NCBI GenBank assembly: GCA_003255745.1
Contig: QKYL01000001.1
Span: 124,001-188,000, forward strand
From: Paracoccus saliphilus
Lineage (GTDB): Bacteria > Pseudomonadota > Alphaproteobacteria > Rhodobacterales > Rhodobacteraceae
Direction of reading: 5' to 3'
DNA length: 64,000 nt
Position numbers and translations under genes: made by a program. Below the pieces are notes generated by a model that saw only the letters and a program-made list of their open reading frames with translations, searched no databases and had not been told where the DNA came from. This document shows positions 17,342 through 25,001 of this stretch, piece after piece (positions within the stretch are counted from its first letter, which is position 1; each line of letters begins with the position of its first letter).

Positions 17342-18778
17342 TCAGGCGGCCACGGCGACCAAGTCCTCCCCTTCCAGCAGCTGCGTCAGCAGGATCAGAT
17401 CGTCCAGGTGTTCCAGCAGCTTCCTTGCATTGATGCCCGCGGTGCAATCGGCCAAGGCCGTGGATGCCATCCGCCGCGCCATTTGCCGGATCGCCTGCGG
17501 CGGCAAGTCCGACTGATGGTGCAGGGCGATCCGGGCCATCGCGCGGAACGTGACCCTGTCATCGGCAGCGGCGGCCCGCTGCCACAGCGTCATCAATGGC
17601 GCGGGCATCGGGCCCTTGAGGCAGACAGGGCCGCCCCTCAGCCAAACCATTTCAACCGCGGCAACGCTGTCCTGCGTGCCGTTCCGCTCGGAGCTTAGAC
17701 CGAGGTGCGCGCGCAGCCGGCGGGCCACGGATGGGTCGCGGAAGCTGATCCGCGCCAAGCACTGCATCATGGCGGCGTCCACGGGAAGGGGTGTTGGACC
17801 AAGGCGCAACAGCCAGTCCCGTCCTGTCGCTCGTGTCAGGCTGGCCGCCATGTGCAGGTCCAGCGGGGTGTCACCTGCCGATGCCTCCAGTGCCGCTGCA
17901 ATCTCTGCCGTGGCTGCATGCAGCGGCTGCGGCCGCAGCCAGACCGGAGTCGGCCCGCGCCAGCGCCGATAGGTGGCCAGATGCAAGGCCATGACGACCA
18001 GAAGCGTCGCCTCCACTCCGTCCGCAAAAGTCTGGTCGCAGGTCGAAAAGCCAAGCCGCGGCGGAAACGAACCATCGGGCCGCTGCACCTGGATCAGGTC
18101 TGCCACAAGATCGGCGATGTCATGGTCAGGGTCCACAAGCCGCAGGCAGAAGGCGATCCGCGCCACGGACAGGGTGCAGCCGGCTGCCTGGGCCCACACC
18201 GCCAGCGCCTTCAGATGGTCAAAGATGGCGCTGAACTGGCGGGCGCTGGAAAGCCTGGGTCGCGCGGCGCCATGACGATAAAGCGCCGCGACAAGTGTCG
18301 CCACCCGCCGGACGTGGCAGGGGGTGAACATCCAGGCCGACGGCGGGGTGGTCAGCAGCGCCTCGGCCTGGGATACAAGGCCAGGATCGTCCGACAGCGT
18401 CAGGCGCAGTTCCAGCGGCACCTCGGCATCTTCGGCCAAGGTGTCGCAGGCCAGCTGCCAGACCGGGTCCGTCCGGGCCACCAGGCCGCCTGCCACGACA
18501 AGGTCCAGTATCGCGGGCCTTCGATCGCCGTCCACCACGCGCTGCGCCGCCTGGCGCAGCAGCAGCGGCCTGAAACGCCGCAGCACAATCACCTCGAGGG
18601 GGGAAATGCGCCCGCGCAAGCCGCCAAGAACAGGCGCGCAACCCGCCGCCATCGCCAAGGGGCCAAGGCCCGGATGATCGACAGGGCAAGGGTCCGGCAG
18701 ATCCATGATCTTCTGCCGCAGCCATTCCAGTCCCCGATTAGACAGCAGCCGCATCAACTGCTCCAGTGATCCATCCAT
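17342..18778 (-). CDS. Uncharacterised 478-residue helical protein
   Basis: I do not recognise the family. The ATG at 18778 has a very good ribosome site (GAGGGGAAAGG about 8 bases upstream), which favours it over an in-frame start 19 codons earlier. The sequence is alpha-helical throughout, without signal peptide or membrane helix, and rich in Leu, Ala and Arg. Around residues 230-262 it reads QRPDGSFPPRLGFS and then CDQTFADGVEATL. The Q-x2-DGSFP segment resembles the QW-type repeats of alpha/alpha-toroid proteins (terpene cyclase and prenyltransferase fold), but only one clear copy is seen and no catalytic DxDD motif is visible. It is monocistronic, convergent with fhs and divergent from prfC. 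Confidence 0.72.
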   Translation of the reverse strand: MDGSLEQLMRLLSNRGLEWLRQKIMDLPDPCPVDHPGLGPLAMAAGCAPVLGGLRGRISPLEVIVLRRFRPLLLRQAAQRVVDGDRRPAILDLVVAGGLVARTDPVWQLACDTLAEDAEVPLELRLTLSDDPGLVSQAEALLTTPPSAWMFTPCHVRRVATLVAALYRHGAARPRLSSARQFSAIFDHLKALAVWAQAAGCTLSVARIAFCLRLVDPDHDIADLVADLIQVQRPDGSFPPRLGFSTCDQTFADGVEATLLVVMALHLATYRRWRGPTPVWLRPQPLHAATAEIAAALEASAGDTPLDLHMAASLTRATGRDWLLRLGPTPLPVDAAMMQCLARISFRDPSVARRLRAHLGLSSERNGTQDSVAAVEMVWLRGGPVCLKGPMPAPLMTLWQRAAAADDRVTFRAMARIALHHQSDLPPQAIRQMARRMASTALADCTAGINARKLLEHLDDLILLTQLLEGEDLVAVAA

Positions 18779-18913
18779 CTGCGGTCCTTTCCCCTCTTGG
18801 GATATGATGACGCAGTTAACCTGTTCTTCAACCATTAGTTGCAGACAATTTGATCAAATACACGTCGCATTGCGGCAATTGCGCCGGACGCCCGGTCGCG
18901 GTAAAGCCCCGAC

Positions 18914-20509
18914 ATGAGCAACCGCCCCGATCTTCCGCCCGAAATCGCCCGCCGCCGGACATTCGCGATCATCTCGCATCCCGACGCCGGCAAGACCACG
19001 CTGACCGAGAAGTTCCTGCTGTATGGCGGCGCCATCCAGATGGCCGGGCAGGTGCGCGCCAAAGGCGAGGCGCGGCGCACGCGGTCGGACTTCATGAAGA
19101 TGGAACAGGACCGCGGCATCTCGGTTTCGGCCTCGGCCATGTCATTCGATTTCGATGGATATCGCTTCAACCTGGTCGACACACCGGGGCACAGTGACTT
19201 TTCGGAAGACACCTATCGCACGCTGACGGCTGTGGATGCGGCGATCATGGTGATCGACGGCGCGAAGGGCGTCGAATCGCAGACCCGCAAGCTGTTCGAG
19301 GTCTGCCGGCTGCGCGACCTGCCGATCCTGACCTTCTGCAACAAGATGGACCGCGAATCCCGCGACACCTTCGAGATTATCGACGAGATCCAGGAGAACC
19401 TGGCCATCGACGTGGCGCCTGCCAGCTGGCCCATCGGCGTCGGGCGTGATTTCGTCGGCTGCTATGACATGCTGAACGACCGGCTGGAGCTGATGGACCG
19501 CGCCGACCGCAACAAGGTCGCGGAATCGATCAAGCTGAACGGTCTGGACGATCCGCGCATGTCGGATCACGTCCCCGCCGACCTGCTGGAAAAACTGCGC
19601 GAGGAGGTCGAGATGGCGCGCGAGCTGCTGCCCGCCTTTGACCGCAAATCGTTCTTGGAAGGGCACATGACGCCCATCTGGTTTGGCAGCGCGATCAACA
19701 GTTTTGGCGTGCAGGAGCTGATGAAGGGGATCGCTCAATACGGTCCTCCGCCGCAGCCCCAGAACAGTGCCGAACGCGAGATTGCGCCCGAGGAGACGCC
19801 GGTCACAGGTTTCGTCTTCAAGGTCCAGGCGAACATGGACCCCAAGCATCGCGACCGCGTGGCCTTTGTCCGCTTGGCGTCAGGGCATTTCGAACGCGGG
19901 ATGAAGATGGTCCATGTGCGGTCGAAAAAGCCGATGGCGGTGTCGAACCCGGTGCTGTTCCTGGCGGCCGACCGCGAACTGGCCGAGGAGGCCTGGGCTG
20001 GCGACATCATCGGCATTCCGAACCACGGCCAGCTGCGCATCGGCGACGCCCTGACCGAGGGAGAGGCGCTGCGCTTTACCGGCATCCCGTCATTTGCACC
20101 GGAACTGCTGCAATCGGTGCGGGCCACCGATCCCATGAAGGCCAAGCACCTGGAAAAGGCGCTGATGCAGTTTGCCGAGGAGGGCGCGGCCAAGGTGTTC
20201 AAGCCTGCGATCGGATCGGGCTTCATCGTGGGCGTCGTGGGCGCACTGCAATTCGAGGTGCTGGCCAGCCGGATCGAACTGGAATACGGCATCCCCGTCC
20301 GCTTTGAGGGCAGCCAGTTCACCAGCGCGCGTTGGGTCAGCGGACCCAAGGATAAGGTCGAGGCATTCGCCAACGCCAACAAGCAGCACCTGGCCCATGA
20401 CCATGACGGCGATCTGGTCTTCCTGACGCGCCTGCAATGGGACATCGACCGCATTGGCCGGGATCATCCCGAACTCAGGCTGACGGCGACTAAGGAAATG
20501 ATGGTCTGA
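18914..20509 (+). CDS. prfC: Peptide chain release factor 3
   Basis: The 531-residue translational GTPase recycles RF1 and RF2 from the ribosome after termination. G1 is SHPDAGKTTLTEK (about 18-30), G3 is DTPGHSDFSEDTYR and G4 is FCNKMDRES; the RF3-specific tail with RWVSGPKDKVEAFANANK follows. Length matches the family. It is transcribed divergently from the 478-residue gene, with a 135-base intergenic region that includes the palindrome TTTGATCAAA, and is followed by a perfect 9-bp hairpin. Confidence 0.97.
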   Translation: MSNRPDLPPEIARRRTFAIISHPDAGKTTLTEKFLLYGGAIQMAGQVRAKGEARRTRSDFMKMEQDRGISVSASAMSFDFDGYRFNLVDTPGHSDFSEDTYRTLTAVDAAIMVIDGAKGVESQTRKLFEVCRLRDLPILTFCNKMDRESRDTFEIIDEIQENLAIDVAPASWPIGVGRDFVGCYDMLNDRLELMDRADRNKVAESIKLNGLDDPRMSDHVPADLLEKLREEVEMARELLPAFDRKSFLEGHMTPIWFGSAINSFGVQELMKGIAQYGPPPQPQNSAEREIAPEETPVTGFVFKVQANMDPKHRDRVAFVRLASGHFERGMKMVHVRSKKPMAVSNPVLFLAADRELAEEAWAGDIIGIPNHGQLRIGDALTEGEALRFTGIPSFAPELLQSVRATDPMKAKHLEKALMQFAEEGAAKVFKPAIGSGFIVGVVGALQFEVLASRIELEYGIPVRFEGSQFTSARWVSGPKDKVEAFANANKQHLAHDHDGDLVFLTRLQWDIDRIGRDHPELRLTATKEMMV

Positions 20510-20517
20510 CAGCCGAA

Positions 20518-20539
20518 CGCCGGCGCGATTGCGCCGGCG
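20518..20539. terminator. Bidirectional hairpin between prfC and the OsmC gene
   Basis: CGCCGGCGC (20518-20526) and GCGCCGGCG (20531-20539) form a perfect 9-bp stem with the loop GATT, between two convergent genes. No clear T-run follows on either strand beyond a short GTTGTTT. Confidence 0.65.
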
Positions 20540-20557
20540 CAGGTTGTTTCGAAAGGC

Positions 20558-20980
20558 TCAGGCCAGCCGGGCGTCCATGGTGATCTCGGCGTTCAGCAGC
20601 TTGCTGATCGGGCAGCCGGCCTTGGCCTTTTCGGCCACTTCCATGATCTTGGCCTCGTCGCCGTCGGCGGTGATGGTGGTGGTCAGATGGGCCTTCTTGA
20701 CCGCGAACCCGTCACCTTCCTTGTCCATCGAAATGTCCGACGTCGTCTGAATGGACACACCCGTGATGCCTTCCTGTTCCAGCATCATGGCCAGCGCCAT
20801 CGAGAAGCACGAGGCATGGGCCGCGCCCACCAGCTCTTCTGGGTTGGTGCCGGGCTTGTCCTCGAAGCGGGTGTTGAAGCCATAGGGCTGCGCATCAAGC
20901 GCGCCCGATTTGGTCGAAACCTGGCCTTGGCCCTCTTTCAGGCCGCCTTCCCATTTCGCCGATCCGGTGCGAGTGATCAT
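20558..20980 (-). CDS. OsmC-family peroxiredoxin
   Basis: This 140-residue protein has the two redox cysteines of OsmC/Ohr thiol peroxidases: one in GAAHASCFSMAL (about residue 58) and one in AKAGCPISKLL (about 123). It would reduce organic and inorganic hydroperoxides in the cytoplasm. The N-terminal RTGSAKWEGGLKEGQG and the GFNTRFEDKPGTNPEELVGAAHA segment are typical of the OsmC branch, not Ohr. It follows dgt on the same strand after 59 bases and is convergent with prfC. Confidence 0.93.
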   Translation of the reverse strand: MITRTGSAKWEGGLKEGQGQVSTKSGALDAQPYGFNTRFEDKPGTNPEELVGAAHASCFSMALAMMLEQEGITGVSIQTTSDISMDKEGDGFAVKKAHLTTTITADGDEAKIMEVAEKAKAGCPISKLLNAEITMDARLA

Positions 20981-21039
20981 CGTGACATCCTTTGATAGGT
21001 TCCTTTATGGCCCCCCAACGCAGGCGCGTGCCCGCCGGT

Positions 21040-22218
21040 TCACCGCGCCGCGACGATCAGCCGCTGATGTTCGGCGATGGCATAGCGGTCGGTCATCCCT
21101 GCGACATAATCTAGAACATGACGCGCCCGCTGCGTCTGGTCGGGCAGCAGCGCCGCCGCCTCGGCCCACTGCGGCGGCATCATCTGCGGGTCGTGCAGAT
21201 AAAGCGGAAACAGATCATGCAGCATCTGGGTCACGCGAGTGCGCTCCACCACGACCGAAGGGGCGCGATACATGCGCTGGAACAGGAAGGACTTGATCGC
21301 CTTGATGTTTTGATAGAGCGGCTTGGAAAAGCGGATGATCGGGCCGTCCATGTTGCGGATCTCGTCGGCGGAATGCGGCTGCAGCCCCGTCAGGCGGTTC
21401 TGGGCGACGGCGATCACATCCTCGACCATGACGCCAAAGACGCGGCGCAGTGCCTCGTAGCGCCGGCGGGTGGGGTCGAGGCCGGGGTAAAGGCGGTCGA
21501 CCTCGGCGAAGGCGGGGCCGATCACCGGCAGTTCGGACAGTTCGGCTTCGGTAAACAGTTCTGCACGCAGCCCGTCATGCAGGTCATGGTGGTTATAGGC
21601 CACGTCATCGGCGACGGCCGCCACCTGCGCCTCGGCACTGGCGTTCGTGTGCAGCTCCAGGTCCCACTGCGCATTCACTTCGGCCAAGGCATAGGGCAGG
21701 TCCCCGGTAACGGGGCCGTTGTGCTTGGCAATGCCTTCAAGCGCTTCCCAAGTCAGGTTCAGCCCGTCGAAGTCGGCGTAATGGCGTTCCAGCCGGGTGA
21801 CGATGCGCAGGGCCTGGGCGTTGTGGTCAAAGCCGCCATAGGGGGCCATCAGCTCGGCCAGCGCGTCTTCTCCGGTATGGCCGAAGGGCGGGTGGCCCAG
21901 GTCATGCGCCAGGGCGACCGTCTCGGCTAGGTCGGTGTTCAGGCCCAGGGCCCCGGCAATGGTGCGCGCCACCTGCGCCACCTCGATCGTGTGGGTCAGC
22001 CGGGTCCGGAAGTAATCGCCGCGATAGGCGTCGCCGTCATGTTCGACAAAGACCTGCGTCTTGTGCTTCAGCCGCCGGAAGGCGCTGGAATGGATGATGC
22101 GGTCGCGGTCCCGCTGCCAGGGCGAGCGGAAGGTGGACAGCTGTTCCGGATGCAGGCGGCCGCGGCTGTCCTGTGGGTGGCAGGCATAGGGCGCCAGGGA
22201 AGCGGGTGTCGAGGTCAA
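21040..22218 (-). CDS. dgt: Deoxyguanosinetriphosphate triphosphohydrolase-like protein (HD domain)
   Basis: The 392-residue HD-domain phosphohydrolase has RDRIIHSSAFRRLKHKTQVF (about 34-53), then RLTHTIEVAQVARTIA and LAHDLGHPPFGHTGE. The second and third blocks supply the metal-binding His, His-Asp and Asp. Family enzymes split dNTPs into nucleoside and triphosphate, affecting dNTP pools. The sequence belongs to the alphaproteobacterial dGTPase-like branch. The apparent start codon is TTG at 22218: no ATG or GTG precedes the conserved SRGRLHPE block, and GGAAGG lies about 10 bases upstream. It is divergent from the ErpA-like gene with a 75-base gap. Confidence 0.93.
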   Translation of the reverse strand: MTSTPASLAPYACHPQDSRGRLHPEQLSTFRSPWQRDRDRIIHSSAFRRLKHKTQVFVEHDGDAYRGDYFRTRLTHTIEVAQVARTIAGALGLNTDLAETVALAHDLGHPPFGHTGEDALAELMAPYGGFDHNAQALRIVTRLERHYADFDGLNLTWEALEGIAKHNGPVTGDLPYALAEVNAQWDLELHTNASAEAQVAAVADDVAYNHHDLHDGLRAELFTEAELSELPVIGPAFAEVDRLYPGLDPTRRRYEALRRVFGVMVEDVIAVAQNRLTGLQPHSADEIRNMDGPIIRFSKPLYQNIKAIKSFLFQRMYRAPSVVVERTRVTQMLHDLFPLYLHDPQMMPPQWAEAAALLPDQTQRARHVLDYVAGMTDRYAIAEHQRLIVAAR

Positions 22219-22293
22219 GGGCTGTGGCCTTCCTTGCGGGTTGCAGGGCCAGACCCTATATTTGATGCCTACGGACGAAAACGGGAACGCCCC

Positions 22294-22617
22294 ATGAACC
22301 TGCCGCCGAAAGTCACCAACCGCGCCTTTGAACGCCTCGCCCAGATCAATGCCGGCAAGGATCCTGTCCCGCTGCGCGTGGCCGTGTCAGGCGGCGGTTG
22401 TTCGGGATTTCAGTACGACATCCGCCTGGATCGCCCCGAAGCGGACGACCTGGTTCTGGAAAGTGCGGGGCAGCAGGTCGTGGTCGATCCCGTATCGCTG
22501 CCTTATCTGGCGGGGGCGGTCATCGACTTTACCGACGAACTGATCGGGGCCCGTTTCGTGATCGAGAACCCGAACGCCACCAGCAGCTGCGGCTGCGGAA
22601 CATCTTTTTCGATGTGA
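22294..22617 (+). CDS. erpA: A-type Fe-S cluster carrier (ErpA/IscA family)
   Basis: The 107-residue protein has the three cluster-ligand cysteines of A-type carriers in GGGCSGFQY (about residue 37) and SCGCGTSF near the C-terminus. It receives and delivers Fe-S clusters to apoproteins in the cytoplasm. The IENPNATSSCGCGTSFSM ending is characteristic. In related bacteria this gene next to dgt and xthA is annotated erpA or iscA-like; I assign erpA with moderate certainty. The ATG at 22294 opens the conserved PPKVTNRAFERL. Confidence 0.9.
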   Translation: MNLPPKVTNRAFERLAQINAGKDPVPLRVAVSGGGCSGFQYDIRLDRPEADDLVLESAGQQVVVDPVSLPYLAGAVIDFTDELIGARFVIENPNATSSCGCGTSFSM

Positions 22618-22674
22618 TCCCGGCCACGGCGGGATGCGGTTGCCAATCCCCCGGTGGCCGCTAAAGATGCGGCC

Positions 22675-23460
22675 ATGAAAATCGCAAGCTTCAACATCAA
22701 CGGCGTCAAGGCCCGCATTCAGGCGCTGACCGACTGGCTGGCGGCGACCGACGCCGATCTGGTCGTCCTTCAGGAAATCAAGTCGGTGGACGAAGGTTTT
22801 CCGCGCGAGCATTTCCAGGACCTGGGCTGGAGTGTGGAAACGCACGGCCAGAAGGGCTTCAACGGCGTGGCCATCCTGTCGCGCCTGCCGCTGGAGGACG
22901 TGACCCGCGGCCTGCCCGGCGATGACAGCGACGAACAGGCCCGCTATATCGAGGCGACGGTGGTTGGGGCGCAAGCGGTGCGGATCGCGGGGCTGTACCT
23001 GCCGAACGGCAACCCGGCACCGGGGCCGAAATACGACTACAAGCTGGCTTGGATGGAGCGGTTGCGCGGGCGGGCTGCCGAACTTCTGGCGCTGGAAATG
23101 CCAGTCGTGATGCTGGGCGACTACAACGTCATCCCCGAGCCGCGCGACGTGGCCCATCCCCAGAACTGGCTTGAGGATGCGCTGTTCCTGCCGCAAAGCC
23201 GCGCGGCGCTGCGTGCCATCGTGAACCAGGGCTGGACCGATGCGATCCGCATCCGTGACCCCTGGGCCACGCGCGGACCTTTTACGTTCTGGGACTATCA
23301 GGCGAATTCCTGGCCGCGCGACAACGGCATTCGCATTGATCATCTGCTGCTGTCGCCGCAGGCAGCCGATCTGATGGTCGAGGCCGGGGTGGATCGCGAC
23401 GTGCGGGCGGGCGAAAAGCCAAGCGACCACGTCCCGGTGTGGGTGCGGCTGGCCGCCTAG
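22675..23460 (+). CDS. xthA: Exodeoxyribonuclease III
   Basis: The 261-residue endonuclease/exonuclease/phosphatase-fold protein starts MKIASFNINGVKAR. The metal-binding Glu is in VLQEIKSVDEGFP, then GDYNVIPEPRDV and the C-terminal KPSDHVPVWV supply the catalytic Asp and His. It cleaves at abasic sites and removes 3' blocking groups in base-excision repair. I use the ATG at 22675; the in-frame GTG seven codons earlier would add residues not seen in the family. Its TAG stop shares a CTAG with the convergent CDF gene. Confidence 0.95.
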   Translation: MKIASFNINGVKARIQALTDWLAATDADLVVLQEIKSVDEGFPREHFQDLGWSVETHGQKGFNGVAILSRLPLEDVTRGLPGDDSDEQARYIEATVVGAQAVRIAGLYLPNGNPAPGPKYDYKLAWMERLRGRAAELLALEMPVVMLGDYNVIPEPRDVAHPQNWLEDALFLPQSRAALRAIVNQGWTDAIRIRDPWATRGPFTFWDYQANSWPRDNGIRIDHLLLSPQAADLMVEAGVDRDVRAGEKPSDHVPVWVRLAA

Positions 23461-24344
23461 ACCACCAGCACGCCCGAATGCTTGGCCTTGTGTTCGGGTT
23501 CGACGTGGATCGTGATCTGGGCCTGCGGAAGCCGCGCCTTCAGTGACGCCTCGATCCGGTCACAGATGACATGGGCGTCGGCAACCGTCGTTTGCCCGTC
23601 TACCACCAGGTGAAAATCGATAAAGGTGACGGCGCCCGCATGGCGCGTGCGCAGGTCATGCGCCTCTAATGCGCCGGTTCCGCAATCCGATATGATCTCG
23701 CGGATGGCGATCAGGGTTTGCGCCGGAACGGATTCGTCCATCAAGCCGCTCAGCGAGGCCGCCATCACCTTCCAGCCGGACCACAGGATGTTGATGCCGA
23801 CCAGCATTGCCAGCACCGGGTCAAGGACCGCCCAGCCTGTCGTGACGGCAAGCCCCACACCCAGCAGGACCCCGGCCGAGGAGATCACGTCCGACAAAAG
23901 GTGTCGCCCGTCAGCCACCAGCGCGGGCGACCGCAACCGCCGCCCCTGCCGGATCAACACCGCACACCAGACCGCATTCAGGACCCCGGCCACGGCATTG
24001 ATCGCCATACCGGCGCCCACCTGCTGGATCTCGCGCGGGTTCTGAAAGGCAAACCATGCTTCGCGCAGGATCAGCAGCGCGGCCGATATGATCAGCACAC
24101 CTTCCAGAACGGCGCTGAAGAATTCGGCCTTGTGGTGTCCATAGGGATGGCCCTGATCAGCCGGCCGCTGCGCGACCCGGATTGCCACCAGTGCGGCCAC
24201 GGCCGTTGCGACGTTCACGATGCTTTCCAGGGCATCCGACATCAGCGCGACGGACCCGGTCATGCGCCAGGCCAGCGTCTTGATCCCTAGAACGACAAGG
24301 CCGACGAGGATGCTGCCAATGGCGATTTTCAGCGTGCTGGACAT
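23457..24344 (-). CDS. Cation diffusion facilitator metal exporter
   Basis: The 295-residue CDF protein has six predicted helices (about 10-215) and a cytoplasmic C-terminal domain. Metal-site candidates are Asp and Glu in ALMSDALESIVN (helix 2) and His and Asp in VADGRHLLSDV (helix 5); the HPYGHHKAEF loop between helices 2 and 3 is typical of zinc/iron members. The C-terminus contains TFIDFHLVVDGQTTVADAH, the CDF dimerisation region. It exports divalent cations, probably Zn or Fe, by proton antiport; the Glu in place of the usual second Asp in helix 2 makes the metal uncertain. It is a single gene ending in a CTAG shared with xthA. Confidence 0.92.
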   Translation of the reverse strand: MSSTLKIAIGSILVGLVVLGIKTLAWRMTGSVALMSDALESIVNVATAVAALVAIRVAQRPADQGHPYGHHKAEFFSAVLEGVLIISAALLILREAWFAFQNPREIQQVGAGMAINAVAGVLNAVWCAVLIRQGRRLRSPALVADGRHLLSDVISSAGVLLGVGLAVTTGWAVLDPVLAMLVGINILWSGWKVMAASLSGLMDESVPAQTLIAIREIISDCGTGALEAHDLRTRHAGAVTFIDFHLVVDGQTTVADAHVICDRIEASLKARLPQAQITIHVEPEHKAKHSGVLVV

Positions 24345-24477
24345 GATCCGGCCTTCCTGCGTCTGCCCAACCCCCGTGCGGTGCGCGTGTCGCAGAAGAG
24401 CGGCGTGACCTCAACCCGACAATCTGCCTTTTCCGGGCGAAAGCGGAACCCGGACAAGGGGGCGGGCGGACCATCCC

Positions 24478-24529
24478 CGGGTCAGCAGGGACCAGAGTAT
24501 GCTGACCCGGCCACGGGGGCCGGGTCAGC
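24478..24529. repeat. Two mutually exclusive inverted repeats after the CsbD-like gene
   Basis: CGGGTCAGCA (24478-24487) can pair with TGCTGACCCG (24500-24509). The latter arm overlaps GCTGACCCGGCC (24501-24512), which can pair perfectly with GGCCGGGTCAGC (24518-24529) across a 5-base loop. Only one stem can form at a time. The second stem is the likely terminator of the yejA-like/entericidin/CsbD operon read on the minus strand. There is no T-run on either side. Confidence 0.7.
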
Positions 24530-24537
24530 CAGTCGCA

Positions 24538-24870
24538 TCACTCGTCGTTGGGACGATCGTCATCGCCGAAGCGTGCATCATCGGCGAATTCGTCCTCGCC
24601 CTCATTCACGAACTTGGCGCTGAGGGCGATCGAGTGGTTGTCGTGGCCAGGATCCATCACGACGTCGGACGGGATCTCTCCTGTCAGCCATTCGCGCAGC
24701 TCCTCGCGGATCTCATCTGGCTCCTGGCCCGTGGCCTCGGCCAGGTAGGCCACGAAGGCGCGCTGGTCGCCGTCGATCTCGTCCAGATCGCTCTCGTCGG
24801 CATCCGGCCATTTGTCGAGGATGGCCTCATAGAACGCCGCCCAGTTTTCCTGCACATGGTGCCACTTCAT
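24538..24870 (-). CDS. CsbD-like small acidic protein
   Basis: The 110-residue protein has the CsbD/YjbJ pattern at its N-terminus (QENWAAFYEAILDKWPDA, then ESDLDEIDGDQRAF), with an unusual strongly acidic C-terminal tail rich in Asp and Glu. CsbD proteins are small stress-induced proteins of unknown mechanism. The ATG at 24870 is preceded by AGGAGGTTATTG, and its A is shared with the TGA of the entericidin-like gene, so the two are translationally coupled. No membrane segment is visible. Confidence 0.8.
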   Translation of the reverse strand: MKWHHVQENWAAFYEAILDKWPDADESDLDEIDGDQRAFVAYLAEATGQEPDEIREELREWLTGEIPSDVVMDPGHDNHSIALSAKFVNEGEDEFADDARFGDDDRPNDE

Positions 24871-25001
24871 CAATAACCTCCTGCGGGGATCGCGCCCTGG
24901 AACCAGCGGGCCGCCCCTGTGATATCTTCGCCAACCCCGGCAACGGTGTTGCATCCGGCCAGTATGCCACAAGCCAGCAACGTAACCCAAAACATGCGCA
25001 T
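24870..25001 (-). CDS. Entericidin-family small lipoprotein
   Basis: The 43-residue peptide MRMFWVTLLACGILAGCNTV... has a short signal sequence and a lipobox (ILAG-C, Cys17). It is followed by NTVAGVGEDI, the segment that defines the entericidin/EcnAB family (compare GCNTxxGxGEDI). Mature length is about 27 residues with a predicted amphipathic helix. In enterics, EcnA and EcnB form an antidote/toxin lipoprotein pair; many alphaproteobacteria have single copies of unknown role. It is joined on both sides by TGATG overlaps: its ATG shares its A with the stop of the YejA-like gene (25001), and its stop overlaps the CsbD-like start. An alternative ATG two codons later is equally compatible. Confidence 0.85.
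   Translation of the reverse strand: MRMFWVTLLACGILAGCNTVAGVGEDITGAARWFQGAIPAGGY

Noticed and set aside
18849..18858. Palindrome TTTGATCAAA between the 478-residue gene and prfC
   Set aside because: It is only 10 bp with no spacer and matches no regulator I can name; chance occurrence is likely.
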